From NCBI GenBank assembly GCA_035509315.1, contig DATJLS010000022.1, positions 1 to 64,000 of the forward strand: a stretch of DNA of 64,000 nucleotides. The letters run 5' to 3'. Positions 30,556 to 38,401 of this stretch are shown one piece after another. The stretch is from JAKAWQ01 sp035509315 (lineage in GTDB: Bacteria > Pseudomonadota > Alphaproteobacteria > Acetobacterales > Acetobacteraceae). The position numbers and the translations under genes were made by a program. Numbering within the stretch: the stretch's first letter is position 1; every line of letters begins with the position of its first letter. The notes below the pieces were generated by a model that did not search any database, was not told where the DNA came from, and saw nothing but the letters and a program-made list of their open reading frames with translations.

Positions 30556-31428
30556 TTATCCTTCGCTGCCAAACGGTTTTTTGTGGCCGCGGGAGGCAAG
30601 CACGAGCGCTCGCGAATTGCCTTCCAGATCGGACTTCAGCGCCTGGATAGCAAGCCCCTCAGCCTCGACCAGGCGTGCGACGCGATCCGCGCCGCCTGCT
30701 CCGAGCTCGAGGATCGCAAGCCCGTCAGGAGCCAGCAGGCGCGGCAGGGCCGGCAGGAGCCACCGATAGGCATCCAGCCCGTCCCATCCCCCATCCAGCG
30801 CCGAACGCGGCTCGAACCGCGCCACTTCCGGCATCAGCCCTGGGATCCTCGCCCGCTCGATATAGGGTGGGTTGGCAAGAATGAGGTCGAACGCGCCCCC
30901 GAGCGCCGCCGCCCAATTCCCCACCAGGAAAGCCGTGCGGGAGGCAAGTCCGAGGGCCTCGGCGTTCCTTCGGGCCAAGAGAGCCGCTTCTGCCACGAGA
31001 TCGACCCCGACTCCGAAGGCGGCCGGAAACTCGGTGAGGGCAGCAAGGAGCAGGCAGCCAGTGCCGGTGCCGAGATCAAGCACGCGCTGAACCGCGGCGC
31101 GGCGCGGCAGGGCAACCAGGGCCGCTTCAAGGAGTGTCTCGGTCTCCGGGCGGGGAATGAGGGTCGCCGGCGAGACCGAGAAGGAAAGGCTCCAGAACTC
31201 ACGCCTTTCGAGGATGAAGCCGAGTGGCTCGCGGGCGGCCCGCCGTGCGATCAGGGAAGCGAAGCCGGGCGGCGGCGGCACGCGCTCACCGAGCATGGTT
31301 TCCGGCGCACGGCCGAGGGCGTGCGCAAGGAGAAGCCGCGCCTCACGCTGAGGTGCGGCGATGCCGGCCGCGGCGAGCCGGGCCACGGCTTCGGCCACGG
31401 AAAGCGTGGTGGGCGCTTCATACTCCAT
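30556..31428 (-). CDS. prmC: peptide chain release factor N5-glutamine methyltransferase
   Basis: The 290-residue methyltransferase modifies the GGQ glutamine of RF1 and RF2. A helical N-terminal domain precedes the Rossmann domain. Marks are L-I-P-R-P-E-T-E-T-L-L (release-factor contact), V-L-D-L-G-T-G-T-G-C-L-L (SAM loop), and N-P-P-Y (the active-site motif) in L-I-L-A-N-P-P-Y. The final motif is G-L-A-I-L-E-L-G. The prfA gene that commonly precedes prmC is not adjacent here; a patatin gene takes that position. The ribosome binding site is weak. Confidence 0.94.
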   Translation of the reverse strand: MEYEAPTTLSVAEAVARLAAAGIAAPQREARLLLAHALGRAPETMLGERVPPPPGFASLIARRAAREPLGFILERREFWSLSFSVSPATLIPRPETETLLEAALVALPRRAAVQRVLDLGTGTGCLLLAALTEFPAAFGVGVDLVAEAALLARRNAEALGLASRTAFLVGNWAAALGGAFDLILANPPYIERARIPGLMPEVARFEPRSALDGGWDGLDAYRWLLPALPRLLAPDGLAILELGAGGADRVARLVEAEGLAIQALKSDLEGNSRALVLASRGHKKPFGSEG

Positions 31429-31514
31429 CGGAGACGCCGGAAATTCACCCCGTTATCCAAAATCGGAGTGTCTTATGCGCAAATGCAAAGGGGCGAGCGT
31501 GCTCGTTTCCAATA

Positions 31515-32723
31515 TCAGCGCTGCGCCGTCGCCAGGACGTCGAACACACGCACCGGCTCGCCAGCCACCATTTTGGCCTTCCATGGCGCTGCCCCACACG
31601 TCGTGCGCGCATTGTCCCGGCCCTGCCGCCAGCGGCGCTCCATTGTCGCGCGGCTGAACTCATAATCCTTGGCCGAACCCTGGGGTGTGGCCGGGCGATA
31701 GATCAGATGCACGATGTCCACTATCTTCGGGCAGGCCAATGTGCGCAGATGCTCTGCCACCGGATCTTTGCGCAGCTCCTCCGGCAGGCGGTTGAGAAAG
31801 GCGAACAGACGGCCGCGAAGCTCATGGCGGATACGGGCATTGTCTGTGCCGTTGCGTGTCCGCGAAGAGTAGCGGATGTCCTTGTCCCGCTCCGCGACTT
31901 CGTCCAGGTTTTCCGGAAGCTTTCCGCGGGCCGGGAACAGGTCGATCTGAAACACGAGCATATCTTCGCGCGGCTCGAAATCCATCACGTGCTGCAGCGG
32001 GGTGTTGGAGACGAGGCCGCCGTCCCAGTAGTGCTCTCCGCCGATGGCCACACTCGCGAGTCCGGGCGGCAATGCGCCACTGGCCATGATGTGCTCCGGC
32101 CCAATTCGTTGCTTCATGTTATCGAAGTAGGTCATGTTGCCGGTTTCGACATGGACCGCGCCGACGGACAACCGGATGTTGCCCGGGTGGTTGATGCGGT
32201 CGAAATCGATCAGCCGCGTCAGAGTCTGTTCGAGTTCCGAAGTGTCATAGTAGCTGACCGGAGGTTGACTGCCGACCCACTCGCTTGCGGGACGTGGACG
32301 AAAGAACCCGGGTTGACCGAAAAGGACCGCTGACACGGCCGCTCCCTGGCGATGGAACGCGCGCCAACCCTCATAGGGCAGATCCCACCACGATGCGGAG
32401 CTTCCGGTGACGGTCTGCCAAAACGCACGCAGACGCTCGACACGCTGCTCCGGCGGGTTGCCGGCGATGATGGCCGCATTCACCGCGCCGATCGATACAC
32501 CAGCAACCCAGTCCAGCGACAGGCCTTGCTCTGCCAAAGCTTCATAAACACCCGCCTGATAGGAACCGAGTGCCCCGCCGCCCTGAAGCACGAGGACCGT
32601 GCGGCGGCGAGAAGGCCCCGTGGCCTGCGAAGTTGCCGGATCTGGACTGGCCAATCCCGCCATCGCGTTCGTATCCGTTCGTTCCGTTTGTTCAGTCCGT
32701 CGTGCTCTTCGTGCTTCATCCAT
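31515..32723 (-). CDS. patatin-like phospholipase (DUF3734-type C-terminus)
   Basis: The 402-residue acyl hydrolase has the oxyanion loop G-G-G-A-L-G-S-Y-Q-A-G, the nucleophile elbow G-V-S-I-G-A-V-N (Ser-Asp dyad Ser) and the catalytic Asp in D-G-G-L-V-S-N-T-P. These form a patatin domain in the first 260 residues. The remaining part carries conserved W-R-Q-G, D-I-R-Y-S-S-R-T-R and F-S-R-A-T-M-E-R-R-W, a long C-terminal extension usual in this subfamily. Substrate lipid is unknown. ATG 32723 is used; ATG 32663 is also possible. Confidence 0.88.
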   Translation of the reverse strand: MDEARRARRTEQTERTDTNAMAGLASPDPATSQATGPSRRRTVLVLQGGGALGSYQAGVYEALAEQGLSLDWVAGVSIGAVNAAIIAGNPPEQRVERLRAFWQTVTGSSASWWDLPYEGWRAFHRQGAAVSAVLFGQPGFFRPRPASEWVGSQPPVSYYDTSELEQTLTRLIDFDRINHPGNIRLSVGAVHVETGNMTYFDNMKQRIGPEHIMASGALPPGLASVAIGGEHYWDGGLVSNTPLQHVMDFEPREDMLVFQIDLFPARGKLPENLDEVAERDKDIRYSSRTRNGTDNARIRHELRGRLFAFLNRLPEELRKDPVAEHLRTLACPKIVDIVHLIYRPATPQGSAKDYEFSRATMERRWRQGRDNARTTCGAAPWKAKMVAGEPVRVFDVLATAQR

Positions 32724-33093
32724 GGCGTGAATTGTTTCCGGGAAAGGGCGCGACCGACGTGACTTCTGTTGAAATCACGCGGCATACCCCGCTATTCGTG
32801 GGGGCATGCCCATGGGTTACCCGGCCGGCCGCGAAAGACATGAAAGATTCGGATTGACTGTACTCAAGGCAATCCCAGGGCTGCGGCCGGCCTTCGTCTT
32901 GTAACTTTCGTCTTCCGACAGCCGAACGGACGTCCAGCCGGATGCGGATCTGCGGAGCGCGCCGAGGCCTTCGACGTTTTGCAATAAAATTTTCTGCTTG
33001 CCATCCTCTATCGCGATTGGAGTGGAATCCATGGTGTTCCGTTGTGAGACCGCCGGCCTCACCTCAGTGTCTTGAGCCGGATGGCGAGTGCGA
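32724..33093. other. 370-base gap between patatin and NDH-2 genes
   Basis: Between the divergent genes are about 370 bases with lower GC content around 32980-33000 (a run of TTTTGCAATAAAATTTTC). It should contain promoters for both neighbours. One small leftward open frame is listed separately. I see no other feature. Confidence 0.4.
32817..33032 (-). CDS. possible small protein, unknown function
   Basis: A 71-residue leftward frame starts at ATG 33032, with GGAA just upstream. It reads D-S-T-P-I-A-I-E-D-G-K-Q-K-I-L-L-Q-N-V-E-G-L-G, then W-T-S-V-R-L-S-E-D-E-S. The mixture of charged and hydrophobic residues looks more protein-like than the chance frames nearby. There is no motif or neighbour support, so this is tentative. 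Confidence 0.25.
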   Translation of the reverse strand: MDSTPIAIEDGKQKILLQNVEGLGALRRSASGWTSVRLSEDESYKTKAGRSPGIALSTVNPNLSCLSRPAG

Positions 33094-35175
33094 ATGATCG
33101 ACATGATTCATCTTGCTCAGCATGTTTTTCAGCGCGCGATCCGAACCGCCAGGACCGCACGCACAGTATGCCTGCCGTGGGTGCTTCTGGCCGCCCGTGT
33201 CTGGCTCAGTCAGGTCGTTTTCGTCCATCGGATCATGGCGATGATGCTGGCCGGAGGAGGACACGCCACTCCGCCCGCCTTTGATGCCGTGTTGCACGGG
33301 ATACTCCCCTTGCTGCTTGCCATGGGGCTTCTGACACGGCCGGTCGCGCTGGTGTTTCTCGCGCAGATGGCGTTGGGCGCGCATATCGGATTGGATGGCG
33401 GAGCAATCGGGCCGAAGGCGGTGCTTCTCGTCTGGCTCGTCGTCATGGGCCCTGGCGTGCTTTCCCTGGACTGTCCGCTGGGGCGCGGGCTTTCTTCGGT
33501 TCCGTTCGGACCGGTGCGCGCGTTGAATCAGCTCTATGGCTTTCTTTCTCGGTGGCTCGGTCCGGTTCTGCTTCTTGCCATCCGTGTCGGGTTCGCGGTC
33601 GCCATCGTCTCGCCAGATATCGCCGGGGTGCGAAATGTCATGTTGGCGGGAACAAGCGCGCCCTTGACGGGCCCGGCCTGGTGGACGGCCGCGCTGGCAC
33701 TGGCGTTCGGCTGCGCCACCCGTTTTGCCGCGCTGCTTATGGCCGCCATGGGATCTCTCTCCGGCATTGCCATCTCGACGGACGATATGGCCGCCCTGCT
33801 GCTTCTTCTGCTGCTGCTGGCTGCGGACGGCGCGGGTTTCCTCTCGATTGATCAGCTGCTTGCCCGCTGGGCGCGCGGCAAGCGTGATGAAAACGCGGCC
33901 AAGTGGGACAGCCTGCCGCATGTCGTTGTCGTCGGGGGTGGTTTCGGCGGGGTCGCGACAGTCCGGGGGCTCCGCCGGGCGCCGTGCCGGATCACGCTCA
34001 TCGACCAGCGCAATCATCACCTTTTTCAGCCGCTTCTCTATCAGGTGGCGACGGCCGCGCTGTCGCCGGCCGACATTGCGATTCCGATCCGGAGCCTGTT
34101 TCGCGGCCAGCGCAATGTCCGCGTGCGCCTGGGCGAGGTGACGGGCGTTGATCCGGCCGCGCGTGAGGTGATCCTCGGCTCGTCACGTCTGAGGTTCGAT
34201 CATCTGGTTCTCGCGACGGGGGCTCGGCACAGCTATTTCGGGAAGGATGATTGGGCACCGTTTGCCCCGGGCCTCAAGAGCATCGAGGACGCAACCGCCA
34301 TTCGCAGCCGGCTGCTGCGTGCATTCGAGGAAGCCGAGAATGCGACCAACGAAACGGACCGGGCCGCGTGGCTGACATTCGTCATCGTCGGCGGCGGCCC
34401 GACTGGCATTGAACTGGCCGGCGCCATTGCGGAACTGGCCCGGCATGGCCTGGAACAGGAATACCGTTCCATCGAGCCTGCCACGGCACGCGTGATCCTG
34501 GTGCAGGCCGGTCCCCGGATCCTGCCCAGCTTCACCCCGAGCCTGTCCGCCGCCGCCGAACGCTCGCTCCGAGCCCTCGGGGTGGATGTGCGGCTGGGGG
34601 CGTCTGTCCAATCGGTCGATGCAGACGGCGTGGATATCGGCGGCCAGCGCATCGCGGCACGCACTGTTCTCTGGGCCGCCGGGGTGGCGGCCTCCCCGGC
34701 GGCGCGATGGCTTGGCCGGACAGGAGACAGGTCCGGCCGGTTGGCCGTGGCCGACGACCTTTCCGTGCCGGATCTGCCGGGGATCTACGCGATCGGCGAT
34801 ACGGCTGCCTCTTTGGGCTGGCATGGCGAATCGGTGCCCGGCCTGGCGCCGGCGGCGAAGCAGCAGGGCAAGTATGTTGCCGAGGTGATCAGCGCCGCGT
34901 TGCGGGACCGGCGGGGGCCGCCGCCATTCCGCTACCGGCATTTCGGGAGCCTTGCGACCATCGGACGGCAATCCGCAGTGGCGGAGCTGGGCAAATTTCG
35001 CGTGTGGGGCTCGCCTGCCTGGTGGTTCTGGGGCACCGCCCATGTCGCGTTCCTCATTGGCGGCAGGAACAGAGTGACGGTCATTCTGGATTGGGCATGG
35101 GCGTATCTCACTTATCGGCAGAGCACGAGGCTCATCACCAGCGCCGTGCAGGACATGGCGGCCCGTCAGGCATAG
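33094..35175 (+). CDS. fusion of a DoxX-like membrane domain and a type II NADH dehydrogenase
   Basis: The 693-residue protein has an N-terminal membrane part of about 270 residues with some seven hydrophobic segments in DoxX-like order. A complete NDH-2-like FAD oxidoreductase follows. The FAD loop is V-V-V-V-G-G-G-F-G-G near residue 270, followed by N-H-H-L-F-Q-P-L-L-Y-Q-V, the NADH loop V-I-V-G-G-G-P-T-G-I-E-L-A-G, and the C-terminal F-G-S-L-A-T-I-G-R with W-F-W-G-T-A-H. It would pass electrons from NADH to quinone without proton pumping; the DoxX part could anchor it or bind quinone. ATG 33094 is preceded by GAG; GTG 33088 and ATG 33103 are alternatives. It is convergent with fixJ. Confidence 0.87.
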   Translation: MIDMIHLAQHVFQRAIRTARTARTVCLPWVLLAARVWLSQVVFVHRIMAMMLAGGGHATPPAFDAVLHGILPLLLAMGLLTRPVALVFLAQMALGAHIGLDGGAIGPKAVLLVWLVVMGPGVLSLDCPLGRGLSSVPFGPVRALNQLYGFLSRWLGPVLLLAIRVGFAVAIVSPDIAGVRNVMLAGTSAPLTGPAWWTAALALAFGCATRFAALLMAAMGSLSGIAISTDDMAALLLLLLLLAADGAGFLSIDQLLARWARGKRDENAAKWDSLPHVVVVGGGFGGVATVRGLRRAPCRITLIDQRNHHLFQPLLYQVATAALSPADIAIPIRSLFRGQRNVRVRLGEVTGVDPAAREVILGSSRLRFDHLVLATGARHSYFGKDDWAPFAPGLKSIEDATAIRSRLLRAFEEAENATNETDRAAWLTFVIVGGGPTGIELAGAIAELARHGLEQEYRSIEPATARVILVQAGPRILPSFTPSLSAAAERSLRALGVDVRLGASVQSVDADGVDIGGQRIAARTVLWAAGVAASPAARWLGRTGDRSGRLAVADDLSVPDLPGIYAIGDTAASLGWHGESVPGLAPAAKQQGKYVAEVISAALRDRRGPPPFRYRHFGSLATIGRQSAVAELGKFRVWGSPAWWFWGTAHVAFLIGGRNRVTVILDWAWAYLTYRQSTRLITSAVQDMAARQA

Positions 35176-35183
35176 AGGCCGTG

Positions 35184-35807
35184 TCAGCTGGCCGGGGAAT
35201 CGCCCGCCCCGGCGGCCATCACCAGACGAACCAGCTCGGGCAGGCTATGCGCCTGGAGTTTTTCGAAGACACGCGCGCGATGAACCTCAATGGTGCGCGG
35301 GCTGGCGCCCAGTGCATTGGCGATGGCCTTGGTGGAGAGACCGCTCACCAGGAGATCGAGCACTTCCCGCTCGCGCGGGGTAAGGGCGGCGAGCCGATGA
35401 AGCGCCACACCCGCCCTCTGCTCGATGGCTTCGCGCCGCGCGCTTTCGGCCAGGGCCCGATGGACGGCGCCGAGCAGGTCTTCGTCCGTGAAAGGCTTCT
35501 CGAGAAAGTCCACCGCGCCGGCTTTCATGGCGCGCACTGCGATGGGGACATCGCCCTCGCCTGTCATGACAATGACAGGCAGGTGGAGACCGCGTTCCCT
35601 GAGGCACCGTTGCAGCTCGAGCCCGTCCATCTCCGGCATCCGCACGTCGGTCAGCACGCAGCCGGAAGAATCGTCCGCTTCCGTAAGGAAGAGCCGCGCG
35701 CCCGAATAGGTGCGGACGGTGAGGCCGGAGGATTCGAGAAGCAGGCGCAGCGAATCTCGGACCGCTGCGTCATCGTCCACGACATGGATGATCCGTGCTT
35801 CGCTCAT
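35184..35807 (-). CDS. fixJ: two-component response regulator, FixJ type
   Basis: The 207-residue regulator has a receiver domain with acidic triad V-V-D-D-D, phospho-acceptor Asp54 in L-T-D-V-R-M-P-E-M-D-G, T-G-E-G-D-V at the Thr switch and Lys in F-L-E-K-P-F. A LuxR-type HTH follows: L-T-P-R-E-R-E-V-L-D-L-L-V-S-G-L-S-T-K-A-I-A and R-T-I-E-V-H-R-A-R-V. This matches FixJ rather than NarL by the K-P-F-T and S-G-L-S-T-K pattern. No FixL kinase lies adjacent, so its partner is elsewhere. AAGGAG lies four bases before ATG 35807. The divergent Crp/Fnr gene could be a target. Confidence 0.82.
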   Translation of the reverse strand: MSEARIIHVVDDDAAVRDSLRLLLESSGLTVRTYSGARLFLTEADDSSGCVLTDVRMPEMDGLELQRCLRERGLHLPVIVMTGEGDVPIAVRAMKAGAVDFLEKPFTDEDLLGAVHRALAESARREAIEQRAGVALHRLAALTPREREVLDLLVSGLSTKAIANALGASPRTIEVHRARVFEKLQAHSLPELVRLVMAAGAGDSPAS

Positions 35808-35945
35808 TGCGCTCCTTGGAGCAGATCGCGATGGGCCGGACTCGGCTGATCGCGTGAAGATGCTCGCCAAGACAAATATATAGAGCGGTTCGCGTGAGCC
35901 CATGCGAACGCAAGCTGCTCTGAGAGGCTGGCCCTTTCGCAAAAT

Positions 35946-35967
35946 TCCGTACGGAACACTCCGTACG
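35946..35967. promoter_or_regulatory. direct repeat of TCCGTACG between fixJ and the Crp/Fnr gene
   Basis: TCCGTACG occurs at 35946 and again at 35960, 14 bases apart; the first is part of the perfect 10-base palindrome TCCGTACGGA. The pair lies about 85-100 bases upstream of the Crp/Fnr start, a good place for a regulator site. Confidence 0.35.
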
Positions 35968-36047
35968 TAGCCATCCGAATTCCGGCCACGCCGTCCCCTT
36001 CGCTAGAGCTTGCCGTGTCGAAACGTGATTCTCGAGCGGAGGACAGG

Positions 36048-36746
36048 ATGCTTGCTACACTCGCACCCATTGCTGCGCGGTCAAGGCCCCTTCCGCCCCA
36101 GGTTATGCCGGGCACGGCGCCGGCGAACGTGCTCGAGCCGCTGCGGGCGGTGGCGGTGACGATGCGGATGGACCGTGACGAGGAGATCGTGGCGCAAGGA
36201 GACCCGGCGGGCTATTGCCACCTGCTGGTCGGCGGCTGCGCGCGGACTGTCAAGCTGATGGAGGATGGGCGACGCCAGGTGGGCGAGTTCCTGCTCGCTG
36301 GTGATCTTTTTGGCTGGGAGGCGCTCGAGGAGCATGATTTTGGCGTTGAAGCGGTGACGGACGTGACCCTGCTGCGCTATCCGAGGAGCGCGATCGAGGC
36401 GCTCGCCGACCGCGAGCGGGATTTTGCCCGCAAGCTGCGGATGCTCACCGCCGGGCAGATTCGGGCGGGGCGGGAACGGGTGGTGTTGCTCGGGCGGAAA
36501 ACCGCCGGAGAGCGCATCGCGAGCTTCCTTATCGAGATGGCGGGGCGGATCCGCGGCGGCGGGACAATGATCGGACTGCCGATGAGCCGGGCGGATATGG
36601 CGGATTATCTCGGCCTTACGATCGAGACGGTGTGCCGTGGCCTGACCCAACTGCGTACCCGTGGGGTGATCGCGGTCGAGCGGTCGAAGATTGTCATCTT
36701 GGATCGGCGGGCGCTCGGCATCGCGAGCTGCGAGACCGTGCATTAA
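36048..36746 (+). CDS. Crp/Fnr-family transcription regulator (FixK-like)
   Basis: The 232-residue protein has an N-terminal cyclic-nucleotide-like beta barrel: E-E-I-V-A-Q-G-D-P-A-G-Y, then G-E-F-L-L-A-G-D-L-F-G-W-E. A long dimer helix and a C-terminal HTH follow (L-P-M-S-R-A-D-M-A-D-Y-L-G-L-T-I-E-T-V-C). The recognition helix E-T-V-C-R-G-L-T-Q-L matches the E-x3-R type of Fnr and FixK. No N-terminal Cys cluster for an Fe-S cofactor is present, so it resembles FixK. GGAGG five bases before ATG 36048 decides the start over GTG 36015. It is divergent from fixJ and is the last chromosomal gene before the prophage. Confidence 0.85.
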   Translation: MLATLAPIAARSRPLPPQVMPGTAPANVLEPLRAVAVTMRMDRDEEIVAQGDPAGYCHLLVGGCARTVKLMEDGRRQVGEFLLAGDLFGWEALEEHDFGVEAVTDVTLLRYPRSAIEALADRERDFARKLRMLTAGQIRAGRERVVLLGRKTAGERIASFLIEMAGRIRGGGTMIGLPMSRADMADYLGLTIETVCRGLTQLRTRGVIAVERSKIVILDRRALGIASCETVH

Positions 36747-36764
36747 ACGGGGTTTCCGAGCGGA

Positions 36765-37460
36765 CTACAGCCCGAGGGCTTCGGGCCACTCGATCACGCG
36801 ATGAAGACGACCGACGCGCTCGGCGTCGAATGCCATGACTGCGGGCGGATTGTATTGCTCAAGCTCGACACGCGTGGCGGTGCGCCGCACCAGGCGCTTG
36901 AGGAAGGCGCGCGGCGGCTGACCGGGTTCGGGCGACCAGATCTCGGCAATGACATGACAGCCAGGGACGGCGGGGCGGTTGTGGTGAATGAAGACGAGCT
37001 CGCCCGGCTGCCGCCATGGCGCCATCGAATCCCCCTCAACCCGGATCGCGAAGACGCCCTCCACACCAACAAGGCCGGGTGGGCGGCGTGCCCAGTCTAT
37101 CGGACCGCCGAGCATATTGAGATGAAACGAGCCTTCCGAGCCGGCCTGGGCCGAGCCGAAAACCGGCACATCCGGCGAGGATGAGGCCATGTCCGGATGG
37201 GCATTGGAGCGGTCGACCGCAGCCAGGGTGGCAGGGGAAGGAATAGGATCCCCGATCCTAGCGTAGAGCTCCTTGACGGGGACTTCGAGCAGCGGGGCCA
37301 GACGTTCCGCAACGCGGCGGCTTGGCTTGCGCTTGTCACTGATAACCTTATGAAGTGTCGAGCTTTCCATGCCGGCGAGACGCGCCAGCGCGGCGTTCGT
37401 GAAGCCACGCGCGAGGCGGATCTCGTCAACGCGGGAGCGGGGCGAATCGGAGCCAAACAT
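36765..37460 (-). CDS. phage repressor, XRE HTH plus S24 (LexA-like) peptidase
   Basis: The 231-residue protein has an N-terminal HTH (R-L-A-R-G-F-T-N-A-A-L-A-R-L-A-G, recognition S-S-T-L-H-K-V-I) and a C-terminal S24 serine peptidase with Ser145 in V-E-G-D-S-M-A-P-W and Lys188 in F-L-K-R-L-V-R. An Ala106-Gly107 bond in S-A-Q-A-G-S-E-G sits 38 residues before Ser145, the place of the self-cleavage site in LexA and lambda CI. It likely keeps the prophage silent and is cleaved after DNA damage. It is divergent from the early genes with operator dyads between. No clear Shine-Dalgarno precedes ATG 37460. Confidence 0.88.
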   Translation of the reverse strand: MFGSDSPRSRVDEIRLARGFTNAALARLAGMESSTLHKVISDKRKPSRRVAERLAPLLEVPVKELYARIGDPIPSPATLAAVDRSNAHPDMASSSPDVPVFGSAQAGSEGSFHLNMLGGPIDWARRPPGLVGVEGVFAIRVEGDSMAPWRQPGELVFIHHNRPAVPGCHVIAEIWSPEPGQPPRAFLKRLVRRTATRVELEQYNPPAVMAFDAERVGRLHRVIEWPEALGL

Positions 37461-37461
37461 A

Positions 37462-37546
37462 TGGCCACATTGGCCAAAATCTTAGAGAAACGCCAGCGAA
37501 GATTTGTCAATCTAAAGTTGACATAATGTCCAAAACGGCCATAACG
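37462..37546. promoter_or_regulatory. phage immunity switch: divergent promoters with two operator-like dyads
   Basis: Two 15-base dyads are seen: TGGCCA-CAT-TGGCCA (37462-37476) and TGTCCA-AAA-CGGCCA (37527-37541, 10 of 12 half-site bases matching). Between them lie back-to-back -35 boxes: TTGACA on plus (37518-37523) with CATAAC (37540-37545) 16 bases on, and TTGACA on minus (37510-37505) with TCTAAG (37486-37481) 18 bases on. The left dyad covers the repressor transcription start, and the right one overlaps the rightward -10. This is the layout expected for repressor autoregulation and silencing of the rightward early promoter. Promoters are read by eye. Confidence 0.7.
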
Positions 37547-37598
37547 ATGCGGGCATTCCCACATTGCCCGCCCTCTTCCCAGGGGCATCGGAGGCCCG

Positions 37599-37904
37599 AT
37601 GGACATCCAACGCTTTCCTCTCTGGAGCAGCGAGGAGGATGCGCGCTTGCGCCAGATGGCCGCGAGCGGCTCTACCAAGCATGAGGTTGCAAGCGCCCTT
37701 GGGCGTACGGTCAATGCCGTGGCGGCACGGGCGATGGCCACGCGGGTGCGTTTCCGCAGCCGGCGAGAAGGCGGGGGCGAGGCGGCAACGCCGCGCAGAC
37801 GGTGCTTGCGATGCCGGAATATGTTCGACGCTGCGTCCCGATACCGTTTCGTTTGCGATCTTTGTCATGCGATCGAGGAATCGCTTGGCCCGGATCTCGG
37901 CTGA
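37599..37904 (+). CDS. phage protein with SANT/HTH-like and zinc-ribbon parts
   Basis: The 101-residue protein starts with a Myb/SANT-like segment (P-L-W-S-S-E-E-D-A-R-L-R-Q-M) and an HTH-like A-L-G-R-T-V-N-A-V-A-A-R. A basic linker leads to a C-terminal zinc ribbon C-L-R-C and C-D-L-C, 16 residues apart. It is likely a DNA-binding early regulator, the first gene after the rightward phage promoter. The next gene begins 13 bases downstream. The exact target is unknown. Confidence 0.65.
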   Translation: MDIQRFPLWSSEEDARLRQMAASGSTKHEVASALGRTVNAVAARAMATRVRFRSRREGGGEAATPRRRCLRCRNMFDAASRYRFVCDLCHAIEESLGPDLG

Positions 37905-37917
37905 GGCGGAGGTGGAA

Positions 37918-38343
37918 ATGAGCGGAACGTTCGACGCAACGCTGGTTGCATCGCGGCTCGAAGAAGCGGGAGCGACGCTGCTTGCGCTTCCCGCGCGCGG
38001 GGCACGCACGGGTTTCAGCGCCAGCGCCTGGCCGGCGGTGCATGAGACGATCGACGCTTATGGATGGTCCGGGACGAGGCTCCGGCCGGCTCTGCCGAGC
38101 GCGCAGGCGATCAGCCGCATGGACGAGGCGCTTGGCTGGATCCGGCTTATTCCGAAGGAGAATTATGTGCTTCGGCGCATCGTCGGCGCACGTGCGTTGG
38201 TGAGCCCGCTCAATGGAAGGCATCTTTTCTCCTGGCGGAGGCTTGGCGGGCTGCTCGGCGCGGATGGGCGAGCGATTCAGCGTTGGCATGGCAAAGGGAT
38301 CGCGACGATCGTTACGGCATTGAATGGGGTTGCCTCCGTCTAG
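37918..38343 (+). CDS. DUF6362-like phage protein
   Basis: The 141-residue protein has S-R-L-E-E-A-G-A-T-L-L-A-L-P near the N-terminus, then W-P-A-V-H-E-T-I-D-A-Y-G-W, and ends with L-G-A-D-G-R-A-I-Q-R-W-H-G-K-G-I-A, an HTH-like close. This pattern resembles DUF6362 proteins found beside phage terminases, some taken as regulators; the function is unknown. GGAGG precedes ATG 37918. It is cotranscribed with the zinc-ribbon gene and a hairpin follows 32 bases after the stop. Confidence 0.65.
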   Translation: MSGTFDATLVASRLEEAGATLLALPARGARTGFSASAWPAVHETIDAYGWSGTRLRPALPSAQAISRMDEALGWIRLIPKENYVLRRIVGARALVSPLNGRHLFSWRRLGGLLGADGRAIQRWHGKGIATIVTALNGVASV

Positions 38344-38374
38344 CTGCCACCGCCGTTTCTTGCCTGGGCATCCC

Positions 38375-38401
38375 TGTGCCCGCGCTTCGTGCGCGGGCAC
38401 A
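38375..38401 (+). terminator. hairpin after the early phage genes
   Basis: TGTGCCCGCGC (38375-38385) pairs with GCGCGGGCACA (38391-38401) around the loop TTCGT, an 11-bp perfect stem. No T run follows. It separates the two early genes from the terminase operon. Confidence 0.55.
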
